Source of the DNA: Leptasterias polaris
Taxonomy: Eukaryota; Echinodermata; Asteroidea; Forcipulatida; Asteriidae
Assembly (NCBI GenBank): GCA_037783415.1
Contig: JAZGTN010000011.1
Location: 1,054,001-1,118,000, forward strand
DNA: 64,000 nt
Reading direction: 5' to 3'
The notes under the pieces are model-generated. The model was not told where the DNA came from. It saw nothing but the letters and a program-made list of their open reading frames with translations, and made no database searches. Positions within the stretch are counted from its first letter, which is position 1. Each line of letters begins with the position of its first letter. This document shows, piece after piece, positions 11,801-26,800 of the stretch. The position numbers and the translations under genes are program-made.

Positions 11801-14800
11801 TATTTACTAATTCTTCTTCGTCTACACTATGTTCCTCCCACGATCCGCTAGTGTCTGACATTTTGTTTTCGTAACCGTGAAAATAGCTATAGACGCGTAC
11901 AATAAACACACTCCGCTGCGCGGGGGGTAAACAAGCCGTTTCCACTCATGTACGTCATCAAAGTCTATGGTATATTTTCATCACGTGACACGCTGTTTCC
12001 AAAAATGACCCTTTTTTTAAATTACGCAACCACCGCTAAGGATTTTCTTTGAAATATACGTAATCATGAAACACAAATTGATTGGATTTCGGCAAAGTTT
12101 AAATTATCTTAGTGCCGTTGAAGTAGATCTTTAAAGGTTTCTATTTTTAATTTATTTTAGTTTTAAAAGCAAGCTCGCCCCAAAGAAGGGTAAGAGCCAT
12201 TCTTGGTAAGGGGCTACAAGAAGAAAATATTTAAGATGAAAGTAACTCAGGGGAGCTGAAGGTAGGAATTGATATTCCTCTTAAAACAGTCTAGATTGTA
12301 GGATGGAGGGAAACATGCACCAGGCAAGGAGTTCCAAAGAAATGCAGTTTGTGGACTAAAGCTGTTGGAATGGCTCTTTGTTCTCAACAAAGCAGGAGTG
12401 TGTGCTCTCACTTTCGATACCTTTACTTATGGAGACCAAGGACAAAACAAAATAAGGGAAAACAAAAGGTCTCCACTAGGAATTTCTAAAAACCGGGGTG
12501 CTCCACAAGGAAATTTGTGTACAAAGTCAATGGGAAACTGTTAAGTGCAGGGACGAAAGAACAAAAGAGTGCTCCACAAGGATGCATTTTTGAGAATGTG
12601 TGTGTGAGAAGAGGAGGAACCTGGTTAAACGCACTGGTTGCACATTTATCATGAAAATATCTGTAGAAAAGACAGAGGCCGATATTGATAGTAACAAATT
12701 TCATTACATGTATGTCAAGTCATTAAATTAAAGAAATTAAGAAAAACACATTTCTTATACCTGTGGCCAATATACATGTAATGTGAGTCACAATGGAGTC
12801 ACCCTAATGTGCATCCCTAGAGAAGTACTTCAATCAAACCATGGGTTTGATTCCCGGACCGGAGCCTCACATGTGGATGCGGTTTTCAGTCTTTGAAGTT
12901 GTTAACAATGCAATTCAATCTTCTTAAGAAATGTGTGAATTTATTATTATTATATCTTTTTGGCAATGAAACCACGGGAACCTCAAAAGTGACCCATTGG
13001 CCTGAAGATATGTGTGTAGAAGATACATTGAGAAGATCAAATTCAATCGCATGTAATTTTCCCTATTTAGGGTTTTCCTCCGACATCTAAAACTTACATT
13101 TCCTCACCTTCTTCTCAGTGCTAGTCACTTTTGAGGGTCCCTTTGTTTCATTACCAGAAATATAAAGTAAACTATTTAAACTATTTAACACAAATAAGTA
13201 TTCAATACCAGCTCATTGTACATGTAGATGGTACAAACATTCATGGTTACAGCTGTGTCAATCTCTGAGATATGAACCAGCTGCAAAAGCAGTCTTCTTT
13301 GGAAATTTTCTTGCAGAAAGAAGTAAATGGTTTGTTATGTGCAAAACAATTTAGCTCAAAGAGCAGAGACTTTCTCAAAGACCGCACAACACTGGTGGAC
13401 CAGAAGCAGTCAAGAAATGAGAAAGAAAAGAGAGAGCCAGAAAGTACACAGAAAAAGCAAGAGATGAACAATGAAGGAGACAAAGGGGGAGGGGGGTTTG
13501 AGGGAAGGGGCTGATTTAACAACAAGAGGTTGAGAACAAAAAAGAAAACACTTTGGGATGTGTTGAAGCACCTAAACATTCCCTGGGGCGTAAAGGGATT
13601 AACAGTCTCATTAGTGGGGGTGGGGGGGGGCGGCTTCTGCCCGGATAATGAAATCCCTGAGACTGGGTGGGCGTCTGTAGGTAACTATGGGCTCTTCCTG
13701 TACGGCACATTGAAGATGATCTGGTGGTAAAGTATGTGATGGTTAGAACTAGTTGTTTTACAAACGGGATGAAGTGAGGGGTGGAAAGTGACAACAGAGG
13801 AAACCTTCCCTGTGAAACTTTGTTGTTGCTTGGGTCCTTTGGCAAGTACCAACTCCCTAGGTTGAGCCTTGACTTTCTGGATCGTTCGAAGGACTGCTAG
13901 GGAGTTGTTTCTTAAGTTCCTGTGAGTGGTGGATAAAATCAGAATCATTAGAATCGTTAGAACAGATCAGTCGGAGTATGAGGGCCTGACTGTAGGCTAT
14001 GCTTGTTTTACAGTGTCGGGGTGACAGCTTGTGGAGTGGAAGTTATTGATATTTATCTGTGGGTTTAACAAAGAGATCTGTGATTAAGCCATCATCCGTC
14101 TGTAGAACCTTGACAACCAGTTGGTTGGGTAGTCAGTCATGAATTCGATGGTCCGTGTGGAAGGAATTCATGTGGCTAATGAACACTGTGAGGCTTGCTT
14201 CATCACTGGTCCAATGCTCGCTTCATCACTGTAATGAACACTGTGAGGCTTGCTTCATCACTGGTCCAACGCTCGCTTCATCACTGGTCCAATGCTCGCT
14301 TCATCACTGGTCCAATGCTTGCTTCATCACTGGTCCAATGCTCGCTTCATCACTGTAATGAACACTGTGAGGCTTGCTTCATCACTGGTCCAACGCTCGC
14401 TTCATCACTGGTCCAATGCTCGCTTCATCACTGGTCCAATGCTTGCTTCATCACTGGTCCAATGCTCGCTTCATCACTGTAATGAACACTGTGAGGCTTG
14501 CTTCATCACTGGTCCAACGCTCGCTTCATCACTGGTCCAATGCTCGCTTCATCACTGGTCCAATGCTTGCTTCATCACTGGTCCAATGCTCGCTTCATCA
14601 CTGTAATGAACACTGTGAGGCTTGCTTCATCACTGGTCCAATGCTTGCTTCATCACTGGTCCAATGCTCGCTTCATCACTGGTCCAATGCTTGCTTCATC
14701 ACTGGTCCAATGCTCGCTTCATCACTGTAATGAACACTGTGAGGCTTGCTTCATCACTGGTCCAATGCTTGCTTCATCACTGGTCCAATGCTCGCTTCAT

Positions 14801-17800
14801 CACTGGTCCAACGCTCGCTTCATCACTGGTCCAACGCTCGCTTCATCACTGGTCCAACGCTCGCTTCATCACTGGTCCAATGCTTGCTTCATCACTGGTC
14901 CAACGCTCGCTTCATCACTGGTTGTTATTTGCTACAAATGCTGACTTTAGAAATTAGAACAAAAATAATGCAGTTTTCTGGTACAGTTTGCCTGCAAATT
15001 GCACCATAGCACCTGGAAATTTTCGTTAAATTAAATCACTGTCAGGTTGTGTGTCCCTGGTTGGGGCATAATTGCCCTTAAACAAGACACTTGATCGTAC
15101 AGGCTTCCTCTCTCAGATGAGACATAAAACTGTACATGTAAGTTCTGTGTGTTGTGTATTTATTAATGCACGGTAACAAATCTGTATGGAGACTTGCCAA
15201 GATTGAGTGATAAGATCAGGGAACGAGGAATGGGATTTGCTGGGCACTGTAGTAGGAGCGAGGAGCATTTAGTTCCTCCTAACTGAGTTTTCTGTTGGTC
15301 CCTTCACCTTTTGTTTTTTCGCTTCCTTTGTTACAGCGCCTTGAGCACCTTTGGTGGATATGTGCACTTTATAAGACTTTGTTATTATATTATTACATCA
15401 AAACTCATTCACTGGGAACCAAAACATGGACGCAGGAAACGTGGTAGACCAAAGTTGACCTAGTTAGATGTTTTGAAGAAAGACACCGGACTGGAGACAG
15501 CAGAGCTATGGAAAGCAATGCAGGACAGAACTCTATGGAGCCATCACAGTTCGAGGACACCACCCGAAATAAACTAAACTAAAACTAAAAAATCTAGCCG
15601 TAGGAAATACTGGGCCTTTAAACGCCGTTTCTTTCTGGCATAGTATTACACCATAGCTCACCTTGTAAGCCTAGCAAGGTGTGATGATAATGATAATATG
15701 ATAGTGGCTTCTTGTACAGCGCTCAAATCCGTCACTCAGTGACGCTCAAGGTGCTAAAACATTCAGTATTGTTCCTGCAAAGGTATGTGGTGCTACGTTT
15801 TGAAGTATGATACCTTTTCCCTTTACATAGCACCATATAATAGTTTACAAGATGCTGTGGCGCAATATATGCAGCCAATCAAATCAGTTGCACCAGGGTG
15901 GACCCCTTCTCTTTATGATAAGTGCACTGGGTTCTTTTATGTCGGCTCTTTAATGTGCATTACACAACACACAGGACCTACAGGGTTTTTAAAAGTTTTT
16001 TTTTAAAGTTTTTTTAATGAGAGATCGCCTTGGGCTAACCCAAATCAACTGTCACCAGGGAAACGTTGCCACCTACTCCTGGGGCTGAAACAGAGTTACC
16101 CCCTTCACAGTCCTTAATAGTGTCACGAACGGAACTCGAACCCACACTCTGCTGCTCAGAAACACCAGAGCCTGAGTCCGGTGCTCTTATTCGCTCAGCC
16201 ATGACACGCCACAATATACATAAGTATACATGGGTCACATGCAATAAAACACAATTTTAAAACAAATTTAACTTCTTTGAAGTGCCATGTATGTATCAAT
16301 TTATAAAATAATACTCAGGACTTAAATTTATTTTTTGTGATATTATAAAGTTCTGCTCTCTTTACTGTGTTGTGATGACCCAGATGCAAGTATTGGCACT
16401 ATCCTGAGAAGCTGCCAACCACCAGCGTCATTATAGTATTTCACAACGAGGGCTGGTCCACGCTACTCAGAACTGTACACAGTGTGCTCAATCGATCTCC
16501 ACCACAACTCCTTCATGAAATCATACTAGTAGATGATGCCAGCACAAAAGGTCAGTTTCCCTATCTGTAAAGGAGTGGATTTTCAACAAATGAAAATGGC
16601 TTGTATTGAAGAAAACTGTGTAAGAATATAGGCTACTGTCTGCATTTTCAAGTTGTAAATCTGTCCCCCCCCAAAAAAACAGAATTTGTAAATAATTTGG
16701 TGTACAACTTCTTTAAAGATTCGTTGCTCTTTTTATTTTCACAAACTTTCAGGATCCAACTTTACACTAATTGACATAAACAAGGGAATCACTAGCGCTT
16801 TTCAAAATTTAGATGGCCTCGACCACTTAAAGATGAAATTCCGGGTTTGTTCTTTAAGATGTTCATACATGTATAGACTTTGAGATTTTGTACTGGAAAA
16901 GTTCTTTGCAAAATAATAAAATCCTTGATGGCATAGATATGAGATTCCATGCCTGATCGATTACACACACAATGTGCAAACTCAAAGATGCGCAGGTATA
17001 TATACAAAAAAAATTGTTGTTATTATATCTAATTAATTTGTTTTGTGGGGAGGGACCTAGAAAACTTTGAACGATTTTGAACGAGTGTTTTATTTATTTT
17101 TGGATGAGACAGAGCATGTGAAAAAGAAGCTAGACGATTATGCCCTGTCTGCACGATTCAACGGTAAACTGAAAGTACTACGGAATGAGAAGCGTGAGGG
17201 GTTGATCCGGACACGCATCAATGGAGCCAAAGCCGCAACGGGGGACGTTCTGCTATGGTTGGATGCACACTGCGAGGTTGGAATTAACTGGTTAGCCCCG
17301 CTGCTCACCCCGATAGCACTGAATAGGTAAGAATACAACTCTCAAGTAGAATTAAAAAGGCAAAGTATACATTTGGTTTTCAAAACCGTTGAATTGTTTT
17401 AATCCTATATAAATGTAGATATATACAAAACCTGTGAAAAATTCATTTCAAAAGGTGGTTGGGTTTTTGAGATATCGCGCAGATGTCCACGCAGGAAGAA
17501 TAATCCCTAATAGGAATACACGATCTGAGAAACGTATCTGACAGTAATGTTTCTCAGATTAACATTTTGGGACATAAAAACTGGGGGTTTTTTTCTACAT
17601 AAACCTCATTTCTTCAAAGTGAAATGTTTACCAAAATGTTTTTACTATCAAATATTGGTTCACTTCTAACCAAAAGAGTGATTACCAAACGTATACCTTC
17701 CTTTTAAAGGGATTTCTTGGACCTGACTTTTGTGCTTACACTATGGAAATAAGTAGAATTTGAATATAAATAGATATTCAAATCTTAACCACTTTGAGAG

Positions 17801-20800
17801 TTGAAGAGTCTCTAAAAAGAATCAACGATCTCTCAGATTATCTTCAGTAGAAATTCTACTTGCATGTACATGTAGGAGTTTTTAAACAAAATAAACTGAT
17901 CATTGATTGAAAAATAATGTATGAAAAAGTGTAGCCAACAAGACAAACTTTTCAATTGTGATATCTTGTATTTGTAATGACACCCATTTCATGGTTTGTT
18001 CTATTGAGTAATAATCATATACAATGTACATGTGTATATGTACACTGTACAGTATGCTGTGTGTTACATCCACACATACTGTAGCTTCCCGCACTTGCTT
18101 AACCAAAACAGAATTATTTCATAGGAAAAAAATTGTTTTCCCCTGAGACTCCGGTATCAAAAAATCATATATAAATGGCCTTGTTATTGTTGTTTATTAA
18201 CCTCTGGCATTTCCCTCATACATCTTCATGTATACATGCATCTGCATATGAGCAGGTAAATGCCTCAAATTAAGTTTGTTCCTTTTCTGCCATGCATTTT
18301 ATGTGTACATTTCGTATGCAGTCACATGCACATGTAGCAGTAGTAATGCACAGTTACACCCGGACACAAAGTGAAATGAGTAGTTAATTATCTCCAGCAT
18401 GATATATACGTGTAACTCTGCAGTCTTCAATAAAGGTATCATGGAGTAGTGATAGCACTCCACACCGAAGGCGTCACTTTTTCGGCTGTCAGACAAACAT
18501 TCCACCAATTACGTGATCACCGCGTCATCGACACGCCAAACTGCACTAGAGTAGTAGTATAGTCAGCACACACGAGTAATATAGAACTTGGACATGTATG
18601 AATGCAAGTGAAATTTGACACATTTATCTGTGATCCAGGTACTTGGCTTCTATTTTTAACATTAGTGTAGAGCTGTGTCAGTCTGCTCAACACAAGTCAC
18701 ACCTGTATAAAAAGACAAATATTCACAGTTCTCGCTTTAGGGAAACGATTGCCACCTCTCAACAGATCTCTCGTCCTTGTTTGTGGGGAAAGCCATGCCA
18801 CAAGTAAATTTCTGCACCATTTAACATCGGCTGCGGATGCTCAAAGCTGGATAGCTGATTGTGTTTATGTAGCAACGGATGAGGTGGTTGACGGGTTAAG
18901 CACGAGGAGGAATCACAGACTAGAATAATCAAGCCGGGCTTTAAACTCGGGAGAGATGGGAGATATTGATTTTAAAGAGGCAGATTTCGGTCTCTTTACC
19001 ATTAGGAAATTGACTTCAATCAATAAAATGTTTAAGGGAATCAAATTGTTTTTCTCTTTCAATATAAATGTATGCAAAAACCAAAATCAAATGAGAGACA
19101 GAAAAACAAATAAAAAGGGAAGGTTTGAAATATTGTAAAGACTACATATTTTAAGTCAGTGTAGTGTAAATACCAATTATCTTAAGAAGTCTCATACTTC
19201 AAAATGACCTTGCAGGAGCTCCATGAGCCTCACTGAGTGACGGATTTGCAGGAGCGCCATGAGCCTCACTGAGTGACGGATTTGCAGGAGCGCCATGAGC
19301 CTCACTGAGTGACGGATTTGTGCGCTATATAAGAAGCCACTAGTATTATTATTAGTAGTAGTAGTAGTAGTATTGTTATTATTAGGGTTTCGGCGTGATA
19401 GCCGAAACTCCTAGTGTTTTCGTCAAGATTTGTTCCTTTTTTTTTCACTATTATTATTATTATTTTTCTTAATTATTATTATCCTCTATTATCCTCCCCC
19501 CCCCCCCCCCCGGCAGAGTTTAAAATAATTGTTTCACAATTGGTACACATAATAACCTTTATGCAGACAATATGTGTGGAATTGTAGATTGATGATGTTG
19601 ATGTAGATGTAGATTGATCATGTGTCAAGTGGTAGTGCCTTATGTAAAAGTCGTGTATCTACCAAAGCATTAGTCCAACTAGGTTGAAACCTTGTGTGTT
19701 ATTAGACAATGACATTGACTGCCAAAATTCACAGAAATGTCATGATGACTGTATTAAAAATATTGTTTACATTTTTTTTCTTTTTTCGATACATGCAAAG
19801 CAATAACAGCTTGTTTAAGTTTATTAATAAATACTAAACAGCTGTGAAACTTAACTAGAGGCTATCGCATCGCCTCATCAGTGGAGACAAAACCAACAAA
19901 AAACAAAACAAGACAGACAACAACAAAAACAAAGACAAACACTGAACAACAAAAAGGAACATGGAAATGCAAAGGTACAAGACAAAGCAAAACAATTCTG
20001 ACCAAATTTAAACTGTGGTGTCTTTTTGTCACGGCTAATTTGATGAAATCCACACAGGTTGTTTGAATTTTAATTTGTATTAAAAAGAAGTTACTCCTCC
20101 AACAACTACTGTATACCTTTAGTGGAGAAGGTGTACGTTATTCAAGTGTGAATGTCTGTGTAGAATGAAAGCACTGCCCCTGTAGGATTGGTGTTATTGG
20201 ATGAATTTAATATCAGCACCAAGGCGAAGAATTCTTAATAAAACATCATGTTAAGAGTGTTGCAGGTGTTGGCCACAGAGCTTGTTTTGCTTCTTAACAA
20301 AAACGTTGATGGAATGTTTTGTTTGGACAGTAATGTTGGAATATTAAAGGCCAGAGTGGAGTATTGATCTGTGTTTATGTTACAAACATCTAGGCCACCA
20401 CATCAAAGAAGCTTATGCTGAGACCAAGAACATGACCTTCACTGAATCTCACAATCTTGTCATAAATATTTAGGGCACACGATATGGGAATGATAAAGGG
20501 AAATTTAAGTTGTTGTTTTTTGACAGTAACTCCCCCCCCCCCCCCCAATTCCTTCTGGTGATAAAAATTTGATATTTCTTGAAAACAGTAATGTGCCAAC
20601 GTTTTTGTGCAGTTAAATTGTATCTAAAACATACATGTACATATGTATTTTCATATTTCATTCTTTTGTTTTTTGGGTTGTTTTAATGACTATAGTCTAA
20701 TTTTGAATTTTGCCAAATTTCATAAAACTAAAAACTTAAACAGAAAAGCACAATGTATCAAGAGGGGGACGGAGAGTGGGTGAAGGGGAGCAGCCCCAGC

Positions 20801-23800
20801 CCCCCCCCCCCCCCTTGAAAAATCATAATAATTAATTTTAAAAATAAACAAACAAATAAAATAAACAAATTAATTAATGAATTAATTTTTTTAAATATTA
20901 GAATGACAATTATTTCTTTGCCACCCACCCCCCCCCCCCCCGAAAAAGAAAATTTGGTTATGCCACTGGCACAATGGCATTTTATAACAGAACAAGAAGA
21001 CTCAGTTGTATGGACATGTTCACAATGGATTGGCGTTGTTCCATCTCTATTCCACCTGTCTACTAGCACAGCCAAATGAAATACTACCAGTGAACTTACT
21101 GTATAAGAAAACAAGAAATTTAGCTACTTATAGTTATGTAAGCAAGTAGGTCTTTATGAAGTCGTGGCCAAATATAATAATAATAGCGGGATTTATATAG
21201 CGCCATTCCATCTAGATCATGGCGCTAGCAAGCAAAGCAGATAAAGATAAATAATGGTCATACTGGAAACAGATGAGTTTTGATATATTTTTTAAAAGTC
21301 GAAACCGTGTCAAGTGTTCGGAGGTGCCGGGGTAAATTGTTCCAGAGCTTAGGACCAGAGATTGAGAAGGCTTTGTCGGAAAAGGAGTTTCTGGACCTAG
21401 ACACTGACAGCCATGTTTCGTCATAACACGAACGTAAACCAGAACGACCAGGTACATATGGACAGATGAAATGATTGAGGTATTGGGGAGCTGTGTTGTG
21501 AAGACATTTGAAGATGTGAAGAGCAATCTTAAAGATGATTCTTTGCCGGACAGGAAGCCAGTGTAGTTGGGAAAGAAGTGGCGAAGCCGATACACGCCTA
21601 TCGACGGAAAACAGAAGGCGAGCGGCACGGTTTTGCAGTCGTTGGAGTTTATCTAGATTTTGTTCAGTGACACCGTACAGAAGAGAGTTACCATAATCAA
21701 GACGCGACAAGACTAGCGCACGTATGACTTGATGACAGGATTCGAAGTCGAGAAATCTGCGGATACGTGAGATATTGCGAAGTTGAAAGTGAACACTACG
21801 ACTGAGGTTAATAATGTGGCTAGACATAGACATGCTCGCGTCGAAGAAAACTCCAAGATTCCGAACGGACTGTGAAGGTGTTATCTCGGCCTCACCAAGA
21901 TCCAGGGCAATAGGAGGTAATGTGCGAAGTGTGTGAGTGGAGGCTGCTATAAGAAATTCAGTCTTGGTGTTGTTCAGCTTGAGCTTATTTTGAGTCATCC
22001 AGCGTTTCAAATCCATAATGCAGGCAGATAACTTGTTGAGTGTAGCTTGTATTGAATCTGTGCTCTTGGGGTTAAAGGGGCAGTAGATTTGAGTGTCATC
22101 AGCGTATATATGAAAAAGAAGACCATGTTTGCGAATGATATCACCAATAGGCTTGATGTATATGGTGAATAATAGAGGACCAATGACAGATCCTTGGGGT
22201 ACCCCATAGTCAAGTGATTGTATGCGAGATAGCTCGCCGTCAATTGAAACTCTGCATGTTCTGTTGGTGAGGTAGCTGCTGAACCAGGAAATAGCATTTG
22301 TAGATAGGCCGATTGATTGGCTTAGCCTCTGTAAAAGAATGTGATGGTCCAAAGTATCAAAAGCGGCACTAAGATCCAGGAGAACAAGAAACACTCCTTT
22401 GCTTTCACTAAGTGCCAGCATTATATCATTTTTTATTGCAAGTAGGGCAGTCTCTGTGCTGTGACCAGATCTATATGCAGATTGGTGTGATTCCCATAGA
22501 TTATGATCATCCAAGTGTGATGTGATGCGAGATACAACTACCTTCTCAATAACTTTGGAAAGAAAAGGTAGATTGGATACTGGACGATAGTTAGCTAGTA
22601 CATTGTTGTCGAGCGAAGGCTTTTTAAGAACCGGTGTGATGATAGCGTGTTTAAGTGAGTCAGGAAACGTACCAGTACAAATCGAAGTGTTGACTAAATG
22701 GGTGATGACTGGGAGAAATGAGTCTACGGTGGCCTTTAAAAGCCATGTTGGAATAAGGTCAAGACTGCAAGATTTGTTAGCTGAAGAGCAGATGATATGA
22801 CGAATCTCATCCTCAGATGATTCTTCAAAGTCCAGAGCTGGGGCCGAAAATTCAATCACAGGAATGGGAAAATGATTGTGATCATCTTGGTCAATTTGGT
22901 TATCAAGATTGTTGCGGATCGTTGCTATTTTGTCATAGAAGAAGTCAGAGAAATTATTCGACAAAATCAAGTTGGATTCACATGTAGGACGAGGTTTTGT
23001 ATTCTTGTTGAGAAGAGTGCCAACGGTTCGAAAAACGCTCTTGGTGTTGGCATTATTCAGTTTATTGGCGAAGTAGGCACGTTTCGCGGCTTCAATGAGG
23101 TGATTGACGTGTTTCAGCTGGTCCATAAATGTTGTGAAGTCGAAATCAAGAACTTCTAGAAATATTACAGAAATGATCTTTGGATATCATATATCTTGTA
23201 CACCATGCACCATGAAATCCCCAGGGGTGTAATTTTAAAGGATTTTTCAGGATTTTTGGATTTTCTCAAAATGCCATGAGCATTAAAAATGTTTTGAAAG
23301 AAGTAAAGCAGTCACCAAAGGCAGAGATCACATTATGTCCAAACAGTGTGTTGTATTTCTAGGGATGCACAGAGTCTGTAAAACTGCAAGCCATTTTCAG
23401 GAATTTTCACAAACGTCAACGCTCATCCCTGAATCCTACTTACATGTATATCATAATTCGTACCTCGTTCTCTTTAACCTAATCCATCAGAAATTCATGA
23501 AACTGTTGCGACAGGTGTCAGCTTGATTGTGATCCATGCACAGCCTTTTGAGTCACGCTTTGCTAGAGGTCCGCAGGCAAAACTCATAAAGTCGTCTCTG
23601 GTCACAGCAGCAAATGTGCGGAGCAGAAATATGTCACCAGCTGATTCCAATTGGATGTGTTATTGTTGTTCCCTGTTAATTTGTGCAAATGTATTTTGTT
23701 GACTGATCATTTCTGCAAACGGCTATTTTACATTTGGTCACACAAAATAGAAATGAATTCAGGGCGGTTGACACTGGTAGGCTTGATAGCGGAAGTTCAG

Positions 23801-26800
23801 AACCTGGGCCCAATTTGCAAGTTGGATTTTGAATAATATCTGGTACAATGACTTGATTGGTTCACAAGTGAATTCTAAAATTGGATTCCCTGGAGTAAAG
23901 ACAATATTGCTATGTAAGATGGTTTCGGAGCAAGCTTCTGTTTAGCAACTTCCAAATGGGCAAAGCCAGTTACCATTGTGCAATACACATTTATTCAGAG
24001 TTGGGTATGGGTGTTTCTTGCTCTTACGTAGCTATCTAGAAGCTTGCCCCGAACAACGTGTTATAGCAACGCTCTCTTGTCGCGGGAATTGAAATTTAAG
24101 CGATAACTTGTGACTAAGCAAGTCATTGCACCAGACATTATTTAAATCTAACTCGCAATTGGCTTATTTCATAGAGCTGCTTAAGTGGAAAATTTGGCTC
24201 GATGACTTTATATGCTAAGCATATATTAGAAGTTAATCAGTCACAGACATTACATGTGGAGTAGTATTCTGGTGAGCAAAATTCTTTTGGGTTGAGGTAC
24301 ATTTTGTGCTTATGAGCAGCTCAACAATATTGGGCGCTACACATATCTCTGTTTTATTTGGATTTATTATTAAAGCTTCAGTTTTATTGTTATGAAACAG
24401 GCATCTCATCTTAAATGTTTTCATTTCAAACATTTACTATGTCAATTGTCAAGGTAACATTAGAATATTCATAAACAGGGTTTGTCAGAGTGTGAAATCC
24501 AAACTTGCACCTCATTAATATGTGACAACTTCATTGCAATTAATTCCATTTTAAGAACAACTGCATCGCCTGTGTCTACAATCGTTGATTCATTGACAAT
24601 ATTACACCTCAAAGTCACCTTTGTGTTTATTCACCGTTGGACCAAGCGTTTCATTCTCTTTGCTTCACAGGACAACAGCTGTGTGTCCCGTCATCGACGT
24701 TATCGACAACCAGAATTACAAAGTCTATCCACAGGGTACAGGAGACCAAGATCGAGGAGGGTTTGACTGGAGTCTGTACTGGAAACACTTTCCCATCCCA
24801 GAGTTTGAGCGAAAGAGAAGACGGTATGAGACAGAGCCATACAGGTGAGTTCAACACTTAATAACTAGTTCTTATATAGCGCATTTCACAATAACAAATC
24901 AATGCACTTTACATTAGTGCCCTGGTCATTGGGCCAATAACATTCCTTTAATCTTTCTCAGCTCCCTGGGGAGTATACAGCCCTGGGCTGCCGTGGCACT
25001 CCGAAGGCTTTTTCAAACACAAAATCAACCTCTACCCTTGCAGGTACCCATTTATACCCCTGGGTGAAGAGAAGCAAATATTATCTAAAGCAAAGTGTCT
25101 TTCTCAAGGACTTCTGAGCAGTCGTTTTCTCAGACCTTGAGCGAGTTCGAGTGCATACATTTAGTCGACCCATGGTTGACTACTGACTGGCAACGAACAT
25201 GCGCAGTGGCGTACATGTATTCACTCAAACGACTGGTTTGGAAGTCTAGTCAACCATCGGTACGGTATTCAAGTCGTTTTGCTACAGTGTCACTGGTTCC
25301 CTTCTGCACTTTACAAGGGGTTAGCATGAAACAAAGCTACTGGGACCAGGGAAGAAACCTGGGTCCTGAAGCTGGTTCCAAATGGTCAACCACAGTAGTC
25401 AACCAATGGTCGACCAGCCTTGTTTCGAGTCAAAATAGTTGACCTTTAGTTAACCATGGTGCGCACTCAAACTTGCTCCTTGTTTGTACTTTTCATGACT
25501 GGACTTCATTTGACTTTGCTGTAGAATACCAAAGTGAGGAAAACAAGTTTGTAGATGTTTTGATGTTGTTCGGCCTAAACACCACAGTAATAAATTAACC
25601 TTAAAGGTAGGGTCATATTGGTAAATACTCCAAATATGACTGACCATAAATACTTACTTGGTGAGAAGCACTGCAGCTGTTGATAGTAGAACTATGTTGA
25701 GAAAAGATTCCCTTTGAAGTAATATGGTTTGGATAATTGTTCACCTGAAAACAATTAATATGAGAAACGATTCATGCATAAATTGTTTATCAGATTTCTG
25801 AGGGTTAGTGTCCGTTCGTGAAAGAGAATGTTTGTTACAACTTTTGTGGATTTAAAAAAAAAGTGATAACGCTTGAAAGGTGAAATGGTTTTGCTTGGAT
25901 TATTACCCTATGGGCTTGCCAGTGCATACACAGATGTACCACACACAGAATGCTATTTGTGGCTATTTCCGGTGTGGAAGGAATTTTTAGATGTTTCACT
26001 GAAGCTGCTCAGAATGTACTGAGGCATGATACTCTTCCTTAAATTTGATTTCCAATTTTTTTCGGGGCCTTCAGAAAGATTAGCAAAATTGTTATGAAAT
26101 AGTCCGAAAAGTCTATTGAAGCCTATACCTTGTGTGTAATAAATAAATTTTCCAACTTTTTTCCAAGGGCCAAGTGTTATGCCTGTCAGAGCCAACTAAA
26201 TGCAAGAGATGTTACCATGTGGTTTTTGTGTGTTTTCTTTTTTTTGCAATCCCTCTCCTGATAGATTGCTATCAAGCTAAGTTTTAAACCCCTTTTTGTT
26301 GGTGTTTTGATATTATTGTTGCTTGAAATACCAATTTAATAATTTGCTGAAATTATGATTTTCAAATGTTATACTCTCAGATCACCAGCTATGGCCGGCG
26401 GTCTGTTTGCCATGGACAGAGAGTTTTTCTTTGAGCTTGGAGCCTACGATGATGGCCTGGAAATCTGGGGCGGGGAAAACTTTGAACTTTCTTTCAAGGT
26501 ATTGTAGACTCTATCGTCCTTAGAACCTGATAATGGCCCATTTGGTTTCTGTTAAAGGGCTTGCTCTCATAGTCTGGCTCAGAATTAGACCTTATGCACA
26601 TGACGTCATGTGAGTAGGGCGCCCTCATCAGGAGGTCAAAAGAAGGTTGCTCATGGGCCAATCTGGTGCACCGTGTGTACATAGATTAGGATTTCCATGT
26701 TTCATCATTGTTTTACCTTTAAGATGGTGGCTAGTGACGTCAATGCATAAGGTCCATTGCACCTACATGTATACTATTGCAAAAACGTGACCTACATGTG

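Larger units (their letters stand above)
10130..12150. mobile_element. Composite transposon remnant with hairpin end and THAP fragment
   Basis: The left end is the hairpin AGCTGTTTCGC...GCGAAACAGCT (10130-10161), then ACTTCCGGAAGTC, then ATGATGACGTCATCACCTGT. AGATCTACTTCAACG at 10387 is repeated inverted at 12116-12131, suggesting outer arms. Inside are a THAP-domain fragment, a nested 350-bp MITE and an acidic minus-strand frame. Confidence 0.5.

Noticed and set aside
13247..13845. Minus-strand Ser/Pro/Phe-rich frames
   Set aside because: They arise from purine-rich plus-strand sequence, overlap on both strands and lack splice or family evidence.
14155..15009. Nested plus-strand frames with [18 protein letters not shown] repeats
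   Set aside because: Frames of the 23/32-bp minisatellite; identical text appears in several frames.
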